NCBI GenBank assembly: GCA_964444825.1
Contig: CAYUIS010000077.1
Location: 1 to 24,049 of the forward strand
Length of the DNA: 24,049 nt
Direction of reading: 5' to 3'
Source of the DNA: CAYUIS01 sp964444825
GTDB taxonomy: Bacteria; Chloroflexota; Anaerolineae; B4-G1
In this document: positions 7,289-14,758 of the stretch, one piece after another
How positions within the stretch are numbered: position 1 is the stretch's first letter
Layout: every line of letters starts with the position of its first letter
Notes under the pieces: generated by a model
Databases searched by the model: none
Seen by the model: the letters and a program-made list of their open reading frames with translations, nothing else
Told to the model about the DNA's origin: nothing
Position numbers and translations under genes: made by a program

Positions 7289-7837
7289 ATGCAGCCTTGG
7301 AAAACCCTCGCGCGTCACGTCATACTGAACCACAGCAAGTACCTGGCGGTTGAGAATCACGTGATCGAGCTGCCCGATGGTCGCGTCATCTCAGAATGGC
7401 CCTGGGTGGTTGCACCTGACTATGTCAACGTCGTTCCAGTGACAAAAGACCACAAGTTCGTCTGTTTCCGCCAGATCAAGTATGGGGTCGAGGGCGTATC
7501 GCTTGCACCCGTGGGGGGATATCTGGAGCGTGGGGAGGATCCGTTAGCCGCGGCACGACGGGAATTGATGGAAGAGACCGGCTACGAGGCCCCGGAGTGG
7601 ATCAACCTGGGCCAGTATCCGGTAGATGGGAACCGGGGGGTGGGTATCGCCCACTTTTTCCTGGCGTGCGACGCCCGTCCCGTGGCCAAGGCGGACGCTG
7701 ATGACCTGGAGGAGCAAGAGCTGCTCCTCCTGAGCCGGGCGGAGATAGAGGTGGCGCTGGCGGAGGGAGAGTTCAAACTGCTGCCGTGGGTGGCTATCGT
7801 TGCGCTAACGTTATTGCACTTGGACAGGAAGGGCTAG
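7289..7837 (+). CDS. NUDIX hydrolase, ADP-sugar pyrophosphatase type
   Basis: The product is 182 residues. The Nudix box fits GX5EX7REUXEEXGU exactly: it begins GGYLERGED and ends RRELMEETGY, placing the metal-binding glutamates. 'APVGGYLERGED' and the preceding 'VCFRQIKYGVEG' are typical of ADP-ribose/ADP-sugar pyrophosphatases. These cytosolic enzymes cleave nucleoside diphosphates linked to another moiety, using Mg2+. GAGG 6 nt before ATG 7289 supports the start. The gene lies 62 nt after mmdA, and its TAG stop directly abuts the ATG of the next decarboxylase subunit, so it is locked into the operon. Why a NUDIX enzyme belongs there is unclear; housekeeping of CoA or nucleotide by-products is speculation. 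Confidence 0.9.
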   Translation: MQPWKTLARHVILNHSKYLAVENHVIELPDGRVISEWPWVVAPDYVNVVPVTKDHKFVCFRQIKYGVEGVSLAPVGGYLERGEDPLAAARRELMEETGYEAPEWINLGQYPVDGNRGVGIAHFFLACDARPVAKADADDLEEQELLLLSRAEIEVALAEGEFKLLPWVAIVALTLLHLDRKG

Positions 7838-8185
7838 ATGGAAGATCCACTCACCATCTCTTTGTTTGTCACCGGCGTCGGAATGTTGATGCTGTTCGTG
7901 GCCCTCGGCTTTCTCTACGGGCTGATGTACCTGCTGACCGAGTATGTCACGGACCGGCCGGAAGCGCGGGCGGAGGATCAGCCCGCGGCGGGGGAGAGGC
8001 CGATCTCTGAGAGTGGGAGACGGACGGCGGCCGTCATAGCCGTTGCGCTGGCTCGCGCCGAGCGAGCTCAGAGCTTCCCTGATACCCCAGAACCATCAGC
8101 GGGGGGCGGGCCAGCCAGTCTGTGGTGGATGGCCCACCACCAGCGCCAGCTCACACAGAACAGGCCCGCCAGGAGATCTCGATGA
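7838..8185 (+). CDS. OadG/MmdD-like small membrane subunit of sodium-pump decarboxylase
   Basis: The product is 115 residues. One N-terminal transmembrane helix covers about 7-34 (ISLFVTGVGMLMLFVALGFL...), followed by a charged cytoplasmic tail containing 'RRTAAVIAVALARAE'. That Ala-rich helix is typical of oxaloacetate-decarboxylase gamma and methylmalonyl-CoA-decarboxylase delta chains. In the family this chain assembles the complex by bridging the membrane beta subunit and the carboxyltransferase. The final 30 residues (Pro/Gly-rich, then basic) are poorly conserved. The start codon directly follows the NUDIX stop, and the stop overlaps the biotin-carrier start as ATGA, so translation is coupled on both sides. 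The assignment rests on topology, length and operon position more than on motif identity. Confidence 0.78.
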   Translation: MEDPLTISLFVTGVGMLMLFVALGFLYGLMYLLTEYVTDRPEARAEDQPAAGERPISESGRRTAAVIAVALARAERAQSFPDTPEPSAGGGPASLWWMAHHQRQLTQNRPARRSR

Positions 8186-8604
8186 AACGGTACAGGATTA
8201 GGTTGGAGGATCGCACGTACGATGTCGAGGTGCTGGACGATCCTCGACAGGACCAGGTACGGGTGGAGGTGGATGGGGAGACCTTTGTCGTGGGGGTCGA
8301 GACCGTGGCTGCGGTCGACTCTGGGGAGGTATCCCCGGGCGTGGTTTCGTCGCCAGTTGCCCCGACCCCCAAGCCCAGTGTGGTAGGCGGTAGCACGGTC
8401 GTAGCTCCCTTGCCCGGCGTGATCAAGTCCATCGCCGTGCGGGCTGGCCAGGAGGTCTCGCCGGATGATGAACTGGTCGTCATCGAGGCGATGAAGATGG
8501 ACAACCTCATCCGTGCTACCCGGGTGGGCACCATCGGGACGATCTACGTCACCGAGGGCCGCCAAGTGACCTACGGCGAGCCCCTGCTGGACTATGCGGA
8601 CTGA
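8182..8604 (+). CDS. mmdC: Biotin carrier subunit of the decarboxylase (gamma)
   Basis: The product is 140 residues. The N-terminal part (MKRYRIRLEDRTYDVEVLDD) is the usual lead-in of MmdC/GcdC-type carriers. A Pro/Val-rich linker (about 50-70) is followed by a biotinyl domain with the biotin attachment motif VIEAMKM, whose Lys would be biotinylated, and the flanking 'VVAPLPGVIKSIAVRAGQEV'. The carrier shuttles carboxyl between the carboxyltransferase and the membrane pump. AGGAG at 8171-8175, 6 nt before ATG 8182, sets the start. An upstream in-frame GTG at 8122 would add 20 non-homologous residues and was rejected. The ATGA overlap with the preceding gene and the GGGAGG that follows the stop and serves the next gene mark it as mid-operon. 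Confidence 0.92.
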   Translation: MKRYRIRLEDRTYDVEVLDDPRQDQVRVEVDGETFVVGVETVAAVDSGEVSPGVVSSPVAPTPKPSVVGGSTVVAPLPGVIKSIAVRAGQEVSPDDELVVIEAMKMDNLIRATRVGTIGTIYVTEGRQVTYGEPLLDYAD

Positions 8605-8615
8605 GGGAGGGAACT

Positions 8616-9764
8616 GTGGGTGGGATTGACGTGAGCGTGCTGCTAGAAGGCATGTTGAGCATCACGTGGCAGCAGGGGGTCATGGTGGTCGTCGGCGGGT
8701 TGTTGATGTATCTGGCGATCGCCAAAGAGTACGAGCCGACGCTGTTGCTGCCCATCGGCTTTGGCTGCCTGCTGGGCAATCTCCCGGTTGCCGCCTACGT
8801 GCTGGGACCGGAGGGGCTGTTTGGCGTGCTGAAACGGGCGGGCATAGACAACGAGATGTTTCCCTTGCTCATCTTTCTGGGCGTCGGCGCGATGATGGAT
8901 ATGCGTCCGCTGCTCAGCCAGCCCATATTCTTCCTGATGGGGGCGATGGGTTGCCTGGGCATCTTTGGCACGCTGATCGTGTCGGTCCTGCTCGGCTTTA
9001 ACCTGGCTGAGGCGACCAGCATCGGCGCTATCGGCGCAATCGATGGGCCTACCGTCATCTACGTTGCGGCCAAACTGGGCTATCTCTTCGAGACGCCGGG
9101 TTTGGCTGCGGCCGTGGCGGTGACGGCCTATTCCTACATGAGCCTGGTTCCCATTATCCAGCCACCGCTGATGCGGCTGTTTACCACCCGGAGCGAGCGG
9201 GCGATCCGTATGGCGTACACGCCCCGCCCGGTCTCTAGGACGGTAGTGATCCTGTTTCCCATATTGGTCACGTCTCTGGCGGCCGTTTTTCTTCCCCAGG
9301 CAGCGCCCCTCATCGCTACCCTGATGCTGGGCAACCTGCTACGGGAATCGGGGGTAGTGGAAGGACTCAGCCACACGGCGCAGGGGGCGATCGCCAACAC
9401 GGTCACGCTTTTCTTGGGTTTGACCATCGGTTCGACAATGCAGGGTGAGGCGTTTCTGAACCTGGGCACTGTCAAGGTCCTGTTTCTGGGCCTGATCGCC
9501 TTTGCGCTCGACACCATCGGCGGCATCATGTTTGGGAAACTGGTATGCGTGCTCTCGGGACGGCGCATCAATCCTCTGGTAGGGGCGGCCGCCATCAGTG
9601 CCTTTCCGATGAGCGGGCGGCTGGTGCAACAGGTCGCCCTGGAGGAGGATAACCAGAATTTCATCCTCATGCACGCGCTTGGCGCCAACACAGCGGGCCA
9701 GGTAGCGTCGGTCATCGCAGCGGGTGTGTTGATGGCGTTGGTGTTCCCGTACTTTTCCCCGTAG
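8616..9764 (+). CDS. mmdB: Sodium-translocating decarboxylase beta subunit
   Basis: The product is 382 residues, a multi-pass inner-membrane protein of the OadB/MmdB/GcdB family. Recognisable signatures are 'FPLLIFLGVGAMMDMRPLL', 'SIGAIGAIDGPTVIYVAAKL' (the conserved Asp in the DGPT motif is required for Na+ coupling in the family), 'YSYMSLVPIIQPPLMRL' with its conserved Tyr, and the late membrane motif 'GANTAGQVASVIAAG' with its conserved Asn. The subunit decarboxylates carboxybiotin and exports Na+, converting acyl-CoA decarboxylation into a sodium gradient. The GTG start at 8616 has GGGAGG 5 nt upstream and lies 11 nt after the biotin-carrier stop. It is the last decarboxylase gene of the operon; length agrees with the family. 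Confidence 0.94.
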   Translation: MGGIDVSVLLEGMLSITWQQGVMVVVGGLLMYLAIAKEYEPTLLLPIGFGCLLGNLPVAAYVLGPEGLFGVLKRAGIDNEMFPLLIFLGVGAMMDMRPLLSQPIFFLMGAMGCLGIFGTLIVSVLLGFNLAEATSIGAIGAIDGPTVIYVAAKLGYLFETPGLAAAVAVTAYSYMSLVPIIQPPLMRLFTTRSERAIRMAYTPRPVSRTVVILFPILVTSLAAVFLPQAAPLIATLMLGNLLRESGVVEGLSHTAQGAIANTVTLFLGLTIGSTMQGEAFLNLGTVKVLFLGLIAFALDTIGGIMFGKLVCVLSGRRINPLVGAAAISAFPMSGRLVQQVALEEDNQNFILMHALGANTAGQVASVIAAGVLMALVFPYFSP

Positions 9765-9790
9765 AAGCAGTCCAAACTGGGGGGTGCGAT

Positions 9791-12700
9791 ATGGGTAAAC
9801 GCGGGCTCTGTATTGCCGTTCCGTTGGTATTGGGAGTGGGAGTAGGAATCCTTCTCGTTGTTGCGCTGCCGGTCGTGGCTGCGTCATTGTCCATCTCTGA
9901 CGGCGTGATCGAACGGGATGCTGTCTGGACGCGCGCTTATGTTTTGCCCGAAAACGATACCGTGGTTGCGTCAGGGGCGGGAGAGCTGTACGTATCTCCC
10001 ACCGGCACCGATGCCGGCGACTGCACGGCTCCCTATTCGCCCTGCCTGACTGTTCAGTACGCGGTGGATTCGGCGGTCGAAGGGTCCGTCATCAAGGTGG
10101 CGTCTGGCGTCTACACCCAGGTCCACGCGCGCCCTCGGAGGGATGTTCAGACCACGGGGATCGTCACCCAGGTGCTCTACATCAGCAAGACATTGACGCT
10201 CCAGGGCGGATACACCACCACCAACTGGACCACGGCCGACCCCGAAACGAATCCCACCGTGCTGGACGCGCAGGGGCGGGGACGGGTCGTGTACGTCACC
10301 GGCGACATCTCTCCTAGCGTGGAGGGGTTTTGTTTCATGGGCGGCGACGCCAGTTGGCTTGGGGGACATCGTGTCCTGGAGTCCATCTTTGATGGCGGCG
10401 GTGGCGTGTACGTCAGCACTGCCACCGTCACACTGCGGGACAATCGGGTGCTCAGCAATACGGCCGGCGCCGGGGCTGGTGTGTATCTGAGCACCAGTGA
10501 CTCTTGGCTCAACGGCAATACCATCGCCTCGAACGTCGGCGGCGACGGCGGCGGGCTGTACCTGCGCGATAGCGCCGCCACGGTCAGCGGGAATACCGTC
10601 GCTGGCAACGTTGCCACTGCGAATGGTGGGGGACTGTATCTGGAGGACAGCCCTGCTATGCTCGAGGGCAACACCATCTTTTCCAATACCGTTCAATTCT
10701 ACTCCGGCGGTGGGCTGTATCTGAAGAGGAGCGACGCCACTCTCCGTGACAATCACGTTTTTTCCAATATCGGCAGCGCTGGTGGTGGGATGTACCTGGA
10801 GACGAGTGAGGTTGAACTCAGTCGCAATACCTTCATTGGGAACGAGGCCAACCGGGGCGGGGGCGCTTACGTGGGGTTGTCTGCGGACGTCACACTGACC
10901 AACGATGTTTTTGCCGAGAACCGGGCCAGCCTGGAGGGTGGTGGGTTGTGCGTATTTGCAGCTTCGGCACATCTGCGGCACGCCACCATCGCCGGCAACG
11001 GCGCCTTTGGCGGTAGCGGTGACGGCAGCGGGATCTATGTCGGTGGTAGTTCCTATCATAACGTCTTTGGCGACGTTTCGCTGACCAATACCATCCTGCT
11101 AAGCCACACTGTGGGCATCACCGTAGGGAGTGGGTGCACGGCCGCCCTGGAGGCCACGCTGTGGGGCGCTGGTGACTGGGCCAATGCCACCGACTGGGGC
11201 GGGGAGGGGCGGATATCAACTGGTACGCTCAATCTGCACGCCGATCCATCTTTTGTGGAGCCCGACCTGGGGGACTATCACATCCGATTGTCATCGGCCG
11301 CCGTCGATCAGGGTGTGCACTCTGGCGTCGATGACGATATGGATGGACATCCGCGTCCTATGGGCGGAGGTTATGACATCGGCGCCGACGAGACCGGGCT
11401 GATCGTCACCAAACATGCCGACCCGGAAATTGCGCTCCCCGGTGCCCGGTTGACCTACGTCATAAGCGTCGAGAATACCACCGACGTAACTCTGATCGCA
11501 GCCGTTACCGATACGTTGCCTGTGTCGGTCACGCTTGACGAGACGTCTGGCGGGACGCTGTTCCTGCCTACGGGTGGAGTAGGGGTAACCTGGACGGCGC
11601 AGATCACCGCGTTTGGCGGCGTCTGGACGCAGACGGTCGTGGTCAACGTGGCGGATGATGCCACCGGCCCGTTGACCAACGTCGTGCAGGTCACGACTGA
11701 TCGCGGTGCGACCGGGACGGCCTCGGTTGTCTCCAAGGTAGGTAGGTTGGTCTATTTGCCCCTGATGATCAGGCGTTGGCCGCCGGTTCCCTATCAGCCT
11801 GTGCTGGATGCGATCGAGGACCCGGATGGCGATGGCACGTACGTCGTCAGTTGGACAGAGGTACCGGTGCGCCTGGCGATCACTTATACGCTGCAGGAGG
11901 CAACCGATCTGGCCTTTATGGCCGATGTGCGCGACGTCTGTTCGACCGTGCAATTGTCGTGTACCGTGAGCGGCAACCTGCCGGGATCGTACTATTACCG
12001 CGTGCGGGGGCATAATGGCTGGGGAGATGGCCCGTGGAGTGCAGTCGAGGCGACAATGGTGGCCTACATCTGTCCGCTCACCTCCACGAACCAATACAGC
12101 ACTGGCAGCGTCTATCAGTTTGACCTGGATGATCCTGTCCGCCCGGCCACCGACCACGCCGACAAGAACCTGGCCCTGCGCGGCTATACGGTGAATGCAG
12201 ACCCTGGCCTCAAGCGCGAACTGGTTGATTACGGATCGGACGATCCGACCCAACCGCCACAGCTTGCCACGCTGTTCGACCCCTATCGCGTGCCGGCCTT
12301 GAGCAACTTTTATCGGGTTCACGATTGGTATTGGGCCCCGTCGCCTGAACCGGGGACTCGGGCAGGCCCCATCACCGCCTGGCCGGTCACCGTGCTGGGT
12401 ATGGAGACGACGCCCGGCGAGACGCTGCACGTGCCTGACTCGGGCTATGACATCGGCGGCGGGGTGGAGGTGATCGTGCTGTTCGCCGACGAGGACACCG
12501 TCGCCTTGAGGTACACGCGCGAGGACAGCTCTGCCCCTTCTGGCTACACGGTACACGTTGACAACATCTGCACCGACCCTAACCTGCTGACCCTGTACAA
12601 CTCGCTCGATGGTCCGGGTAGTGCGCGTTATGCGTACGTCCCGCCGGGAGACCGTCCGTATGGATACGATTTGCCTGCTTTGGCTGCCGGTCATCCTTTG

Positions 12701-12826
12701 GGCACGGCTCGAGGCAGGGAGACCGTGGTGGCGATCGTGGATACGGGCGCTTTCATGGACACCCGGTCGTGCAACGAATGGTGGCAGATCCGGCCTGGCT
12801 ATACTGGTCCCTGTCCCCCGCCCTAG
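9791..12826 (+). CDS. Large secreted beta-helix/DUF11/FN3 protein
   Basis: The product is 1011 residues. An N-terminal hydrophobic segment (about 9-31, ending VVAAS) looks like a signal peptide. 'LYVSPTGTDAGDCTAPYSPCLTVQYAV' (about 65-91) is the usual entry to a right-handed beta-helix of the polymorphic outer-membrane-protein/pectate-lyase type. About nine rungs occupy 202-422. A DUF11-like domain follows at about 537-645 (TKHADPEIALPGARLTYVI), then the motif VYLPLMIRRW at about 653-662. An FN3-like domain (about 668-757) and an unassigned C-terminal region (758-1011) complete it. Beta-helix proteins of this type are usually surface-exposed, binding or cleaving polysaccharides; no catalytic residues can be identified here. 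The ATG at 9791 follows a G-rich ribosome-binding stretch, 26 nt after the pump gene. Co-transcription is possible but unsupported. Confidence 0.82.
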   Translation: MGKRGLCIAVPLVLGVGVGILLVVALPVVAASLSISDGVIERDAVWTRAYVLPENDTVVASGAGELYVSPTGTDAGDCTAPYSPCLTVQYAVDSAVEGSVIKVASGVYTQVHARPRRDVQTTGIVTQVLYISKTLTLQGGYTTTNWTTADPETNPTVLDAQGRGRVVYVTGDISPSVEGFCFMGGDASWLGGHRVLESIFDGGGGVYVSTATVTLRDNRVLSNTAGAGAGVYLSTSDSWLNGNTIASNVGGDGGGLYLRDSAATVSGNTVAGNVATANGGGLYLEDSPAMLEGNTIFSNTVQFYSGGGLYLKRSDATLRDNHVFSNIGSAGGGMYLETSEVELSRNTFIGNEANRGGGAYVGLSADVTLTNDVFAENRASLEGGGLCVFAASAHLRHATIAGNGAFGGSGDGSGIYVGGSSYHNVFGDVSLTNTILLSHTVGITVGSGCTAALEATLWGAGDWANATDWGGEGRISTGTLNLHADPSFVEPDLGDYHIRLSSAAVDQGVHSGVDDDMDGHPRPMGGGYDIGADETGLIVTKHADPEIALPGARLTYVISVENTTDVTLIAAVTDTLPVSVTLDETSGGTLFLPTGGVGVTWTAQITAFGGVWTQTVVVNVADDATGPLTNVVQVTTDRGATGTASVVSKVGRLVYLPLMIRRWPPVPYQPVLDAIEDPDGDGTYVVSWTEVPVRLAITYTLQEATDLAFMADVRDVCSTVQLSCTVSGNLPGSYYYRVRGHNGWGDGPWSAVEATMVAYICPLTSTNQYSTGSVYQFDLDDPVRPATDHADKNLALRGYTVNADPGLKRELVDYGSDDPTQPPQLATLFDPYRVPALSNFYRVHDWYWAPSPEPGTRAGPITAWPVTVLGMETTPGETLHVPDSGYDIGGGVEVIVLFADEDTVALRYTREDSSAPSGYTVHVDNICTDPNLLTLYNSLDGPGSARYAYVPPGDRPYGYDLPALAAGHPLGTARGRETVVAIVDTGAFMDTRSCNEWWQIRPGYTGPCPPP
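10394..11057 (+). repeat. Tandem beta-helix rungs within the secreted protein
   Basis: About nine degenerate repeats of 24-27 codons with the consensus GGG-x-Y-x-x-x-S-x-A-x-L-x-x-N-x-(I/V)-x-x-N are visible. Examples begin GGGVYVSTATVTLRDN, GGGLYLRDSAATVSGN, GGGLYLEDSPAMLEGN, GGGLYLKRSDATLRDN and GGGMYLETSEVELSRN. Each is one turn of a parallel beta-helix, with the Asn residues probably forming an internal ladder. The DNA of the repeats has diverged. Confidence 0.8.
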
Positions 12827-12882
12827 TTGGCGTCCGCTGAATGTGTAGATGACGATGGTCGAGCGATGGCGGCGCCGGTAGC

Positions 12883-13101
12883 GTGAGCGATAAGAAAGAA
12901 CCTGGACGCGGCCGGATACCGTTCAGGACACTGGCGGGTATGGTGCTGATCGCCGGTGCGGTCTTGCTGGCGGCGACCGTCTACAGCAATCTGGGCGACC
13001 AGGCCCGGGCGGCCGTCGTTGGGGTGTTCTGCGTCCTAGGGGTGCTGGCTACGAGCGTTATGCTCGTTGTGCTCATTCGCCAGTCTGACGGTGGAGACTG
13101 A
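12883..13101 (+). CDS. Small two-TM membrane protein, unknown
   Basis: The product is 72 residues from a GTG start; no in-frame ATG precedes it because a TGA lies at 12850. A basic N-terminus (MSDKKEPGRGRIPFR) is followed by two predicted transmembrane helices at about 18-36 and 44-66 and a short acidic tail. The ribosome-binding site is weak. It lies 56 nt after the beta-helix gene and 43 nt before the serine dehydratase start, on the same strand. I recognise no family. It may be a real small gene, supported by codon bias and the hydrophobic pattern, but evidence is moderate. Confidence 0.5.
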   Translation: MSDKKEPGRGRIPFRTLAGMVLIAGAVLLAATVYSNLGDQARAAVVGVFCVLGVLATSVMLVVLIRQSDGGD

Positions 13102-13144
13102 CGGCTGCCAGAGACAGGACGCTCGACGGGGCTGGGGAGGTAGG

Positions 13145-14719
13145 GTGGCTGAACGCGGAGATCAACAGACAAGGTCGATCAGTATTCTAAACGATGTGAT
13201 CGGTCCTGTGATGCGCGGGCCCTCCAGTTCTCATACGGCTGGTTCGTTGCGCATTGGAAAGCTGGCGTGGGCTCTGTTGGACGACGAACTGGCAAAGGTG
13301 ACGTTCGTCTTTGACCCTGATGGATCCCTGGCACAGGTATACCGCCAGCAGGGCAGTGATCTGGCTTTCGCCGCTGGCGTGGTGGGGCTGTCGCTCACCG
13401 ACGAGCGGTTTGATCAAGCGCTGGATATCGCCGCCGAGCAAGGTCTGGAAGTGGCTTTTGTGGTTGAACCGTTGCCCGACGCGGATCATCCGAATACGGT
13501 ACAAGTTCGCATGACCTCCCGAAACGGGCGGCAGTTGTGCGTCACGGCGCAGTCCATCGGCGGTGGGGCGGTGGTCCTGACGCGACTGGCGGGGTGGCCG
13601 GTATGCTTGACCGGCGATGCCTTCGAGGTGCTGGTCGCGTCGGCGGTGGGGGTAGAGAACCCGGTGCACGAGATCCTGGCGCGGGACGGCAAGGCTTTAG
13701 GACCGCCGACGTTCGCGGCCCGGGATGACCAGGTCCTGCTACACGTGCGGCGGCAATCGCCTATGAGTGAGCATAGCCGGGCTGAGATAGAGGCGTTGCC
13801 CGGTGTGTTGAGCGTCTGGACGGCCCCTCCGGTCCTTTTTGTGCAGCGTGGGGCCCCGCTGTTCGCCAGCTCTGCCGACATGGTTGGCCTGGCCGAGGAG
13901 CGCAATTGCTCGCTGGGCCAGATTGCGCTGGCGTATGAGGCGATGCTGTTAGGGATTTCGGAGAACGAGGTGCTCGATGAGATGGTGCGCCGTTTCGAGG
14001 TGATGCGGGCGGCCGTCCATCGCGGATTGGAGGCCGATCCCCCGCCTATGCGACTGCTCCAGCCGAGTGCTTATCAGGTCTACCAGGCGGAGGCCCAGGA
14101 CCGGGTCGCAGTCGGCGGTATTCACACCCGTGCGGCGGCTCGTGCGCTAGCCGTGATGCACGTTAACGGCGGTATGGGTGTGGTCTGCGCTGCGCCGACA
14201 GGCGGATCGGCCGGTGTGATACCGGGCACGCTGGTGACGCTGGTGGAGGAGAGGGATCTCAGTCCGAAGCAAGCGGCTTTGGCCCTGTTGGCCGCGTCTG
14301 CGGTAGGACTGATCGTCGCGAAACGGGCCACGTTCGCCGCCGAGGTGGCCGGGTGTCAGGTGGAGATCGGCGTCGCAGGGGCGATGGCGGCGGCGGCCGT
14401 CGTGGAGACGGTGGGCGGCGGCGCGCGGCAGGCAGCCGATGCCGCGGCGATAGCGCTGCAGAACACGATGGGCCTGATCTGCGACATGGTCCAGGGTGTC
14501 GTTGAGATACCCTGCCACACGCGCAACGGGGTGGCGGCGTCGAGTGCCTTTGTCTGTGCGGACCTTATCCTGGGAGGATACGGCAATCCGATCCCGCTGG
14601 ATGAGACGATCGACGCCGTGTACGCCGTGGGACAGATGCTGCCCCGGGAGCTAAAATGTACGGCGCTGGGAGGACTGGCGCTCGCGCCTTCGGCACTGGC
14701 GTTGGGACGGCAAGGATGA
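13145..14719 (+). CDS. L-serine dehydratase, single-chain iron-sulfur type
   Basis: The product is 524 residues and converts L-serine to pyruvate and ammonia using a 4Fe-4S cluster. The N-terminal beta part carries GPSSSHTAGS (residues 25-34) and the 'SIGGGAVVLTRLAGWPVCLTGD' segment near 137, matching SdaAB-type chains. The alpha part begins about residue 249 ('AEERNCSLGQIALAYEAML', as in SdaAA) and includes 'AAPTGGSAGVIPG'. Three cysteines sit at 404 (AGCQVEIG), 446 (GLICDM) and 457 (EIPCHTRN). Their spacings of 42 and 11 equal those of the cluster ligands in Legionella L-serine dehydratase (C343, C385, C396). Thus it is a beta-alpha fusion, the reverse of nothing unusual but longer than E. 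coli SdaA (454). GTG 13145 has GGAGG just upstream; a longer frame back to 13067 overlaps the previous gene and lacks homology. It converges on the gene ending at 14744. Confidence 0.9.
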   Translation: MAERGDQQTRSISILNDVIGPVMRGPSSSHTAGSLRIGKLAWALLDDELAKVTFVFDPDGSLAQVYRQQGSDLAFAAGVVGLSLTDERFDQALDIAAEQGLEVAFVVEPLPDADHPNTVQVRMTSRNGRQLCVTAQSIGGGAVVLTRLAGWPVCLTGDAFEVLVASAVGVENPVHEILARDGKALGPPTFAARDDQVLLHVRRQSPMSEHSRAEIEALPGVLSVWTAPPVLFVQRGAPLFASSADMVGLAEERNCSLGQIALAYEAMLLGISENEVLDEMVRRFEVMRAAVHRGLEADPPPMRLLQPSAYQVYQAEAQDRVAVGGIHTRAAARALAVMHVNGGMGVVCAAPTGGSAGVIPGTLVTLVEERDLSPKQAALALLAASAVGLIVAKRATFAAEVAGCQVEIGVAGAMAAAAVVETVGGGARQAADAAAIALQNTMGLICDMVQGVVEIPCHTRNGVAASSAFVCADLILGGYGNPIPLDETIDAVYAVGQMLPRELKCTALGGLALAPSALALGRQG

Positions 14720-14721
14720 TG

Positions 14722-14758
14722 CTGGTGAGTGACCGGGCGAAACTCACCAGGCCCGGTC
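14722..14758. repeat. Interleaved inverted repeats between convergent genes
   Basis: Arm A CTGGTGAGT (14722-14730) pairs perfectly with A' (14742-14750), and arm B GACCGGGC (14731-14738) pairs perfectly with B' (14751-14758). Only GAA separates B from A'. The order A-B-A'-B' allows either of two exclusive hairpins or an H-type pseudoknot. It spans the 24-nt gap between convergent stops and the end of the minus-strand gene (stop 14746-14744). A run of five Ts at 14766-14770 follows on the plus strand, so it may act as a terminator for the serine dehydratase gene. Confidence 0.65.

Noticed and set aside
10394..11057. CRISPR-like or satellite DNA repeat
   Set aside because: The periodicity is at protein level (beta-helix rungs within one reading frame); the DNA copies are diverged and have no spacer structure.
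9971..11059. 362-codon minus-strand open frame
   Set aside because: It is antisense to the beta-helix repeats; its own repetitiveness is a reflection of those repeats.
11291..12694. 467-codon minus-strand open frame
   Set aside because: It is antisense to the beta-helix/DUF11/FN3 protein, Arg/His-rich without motifs. A shadow of GC-rich coding sequence.
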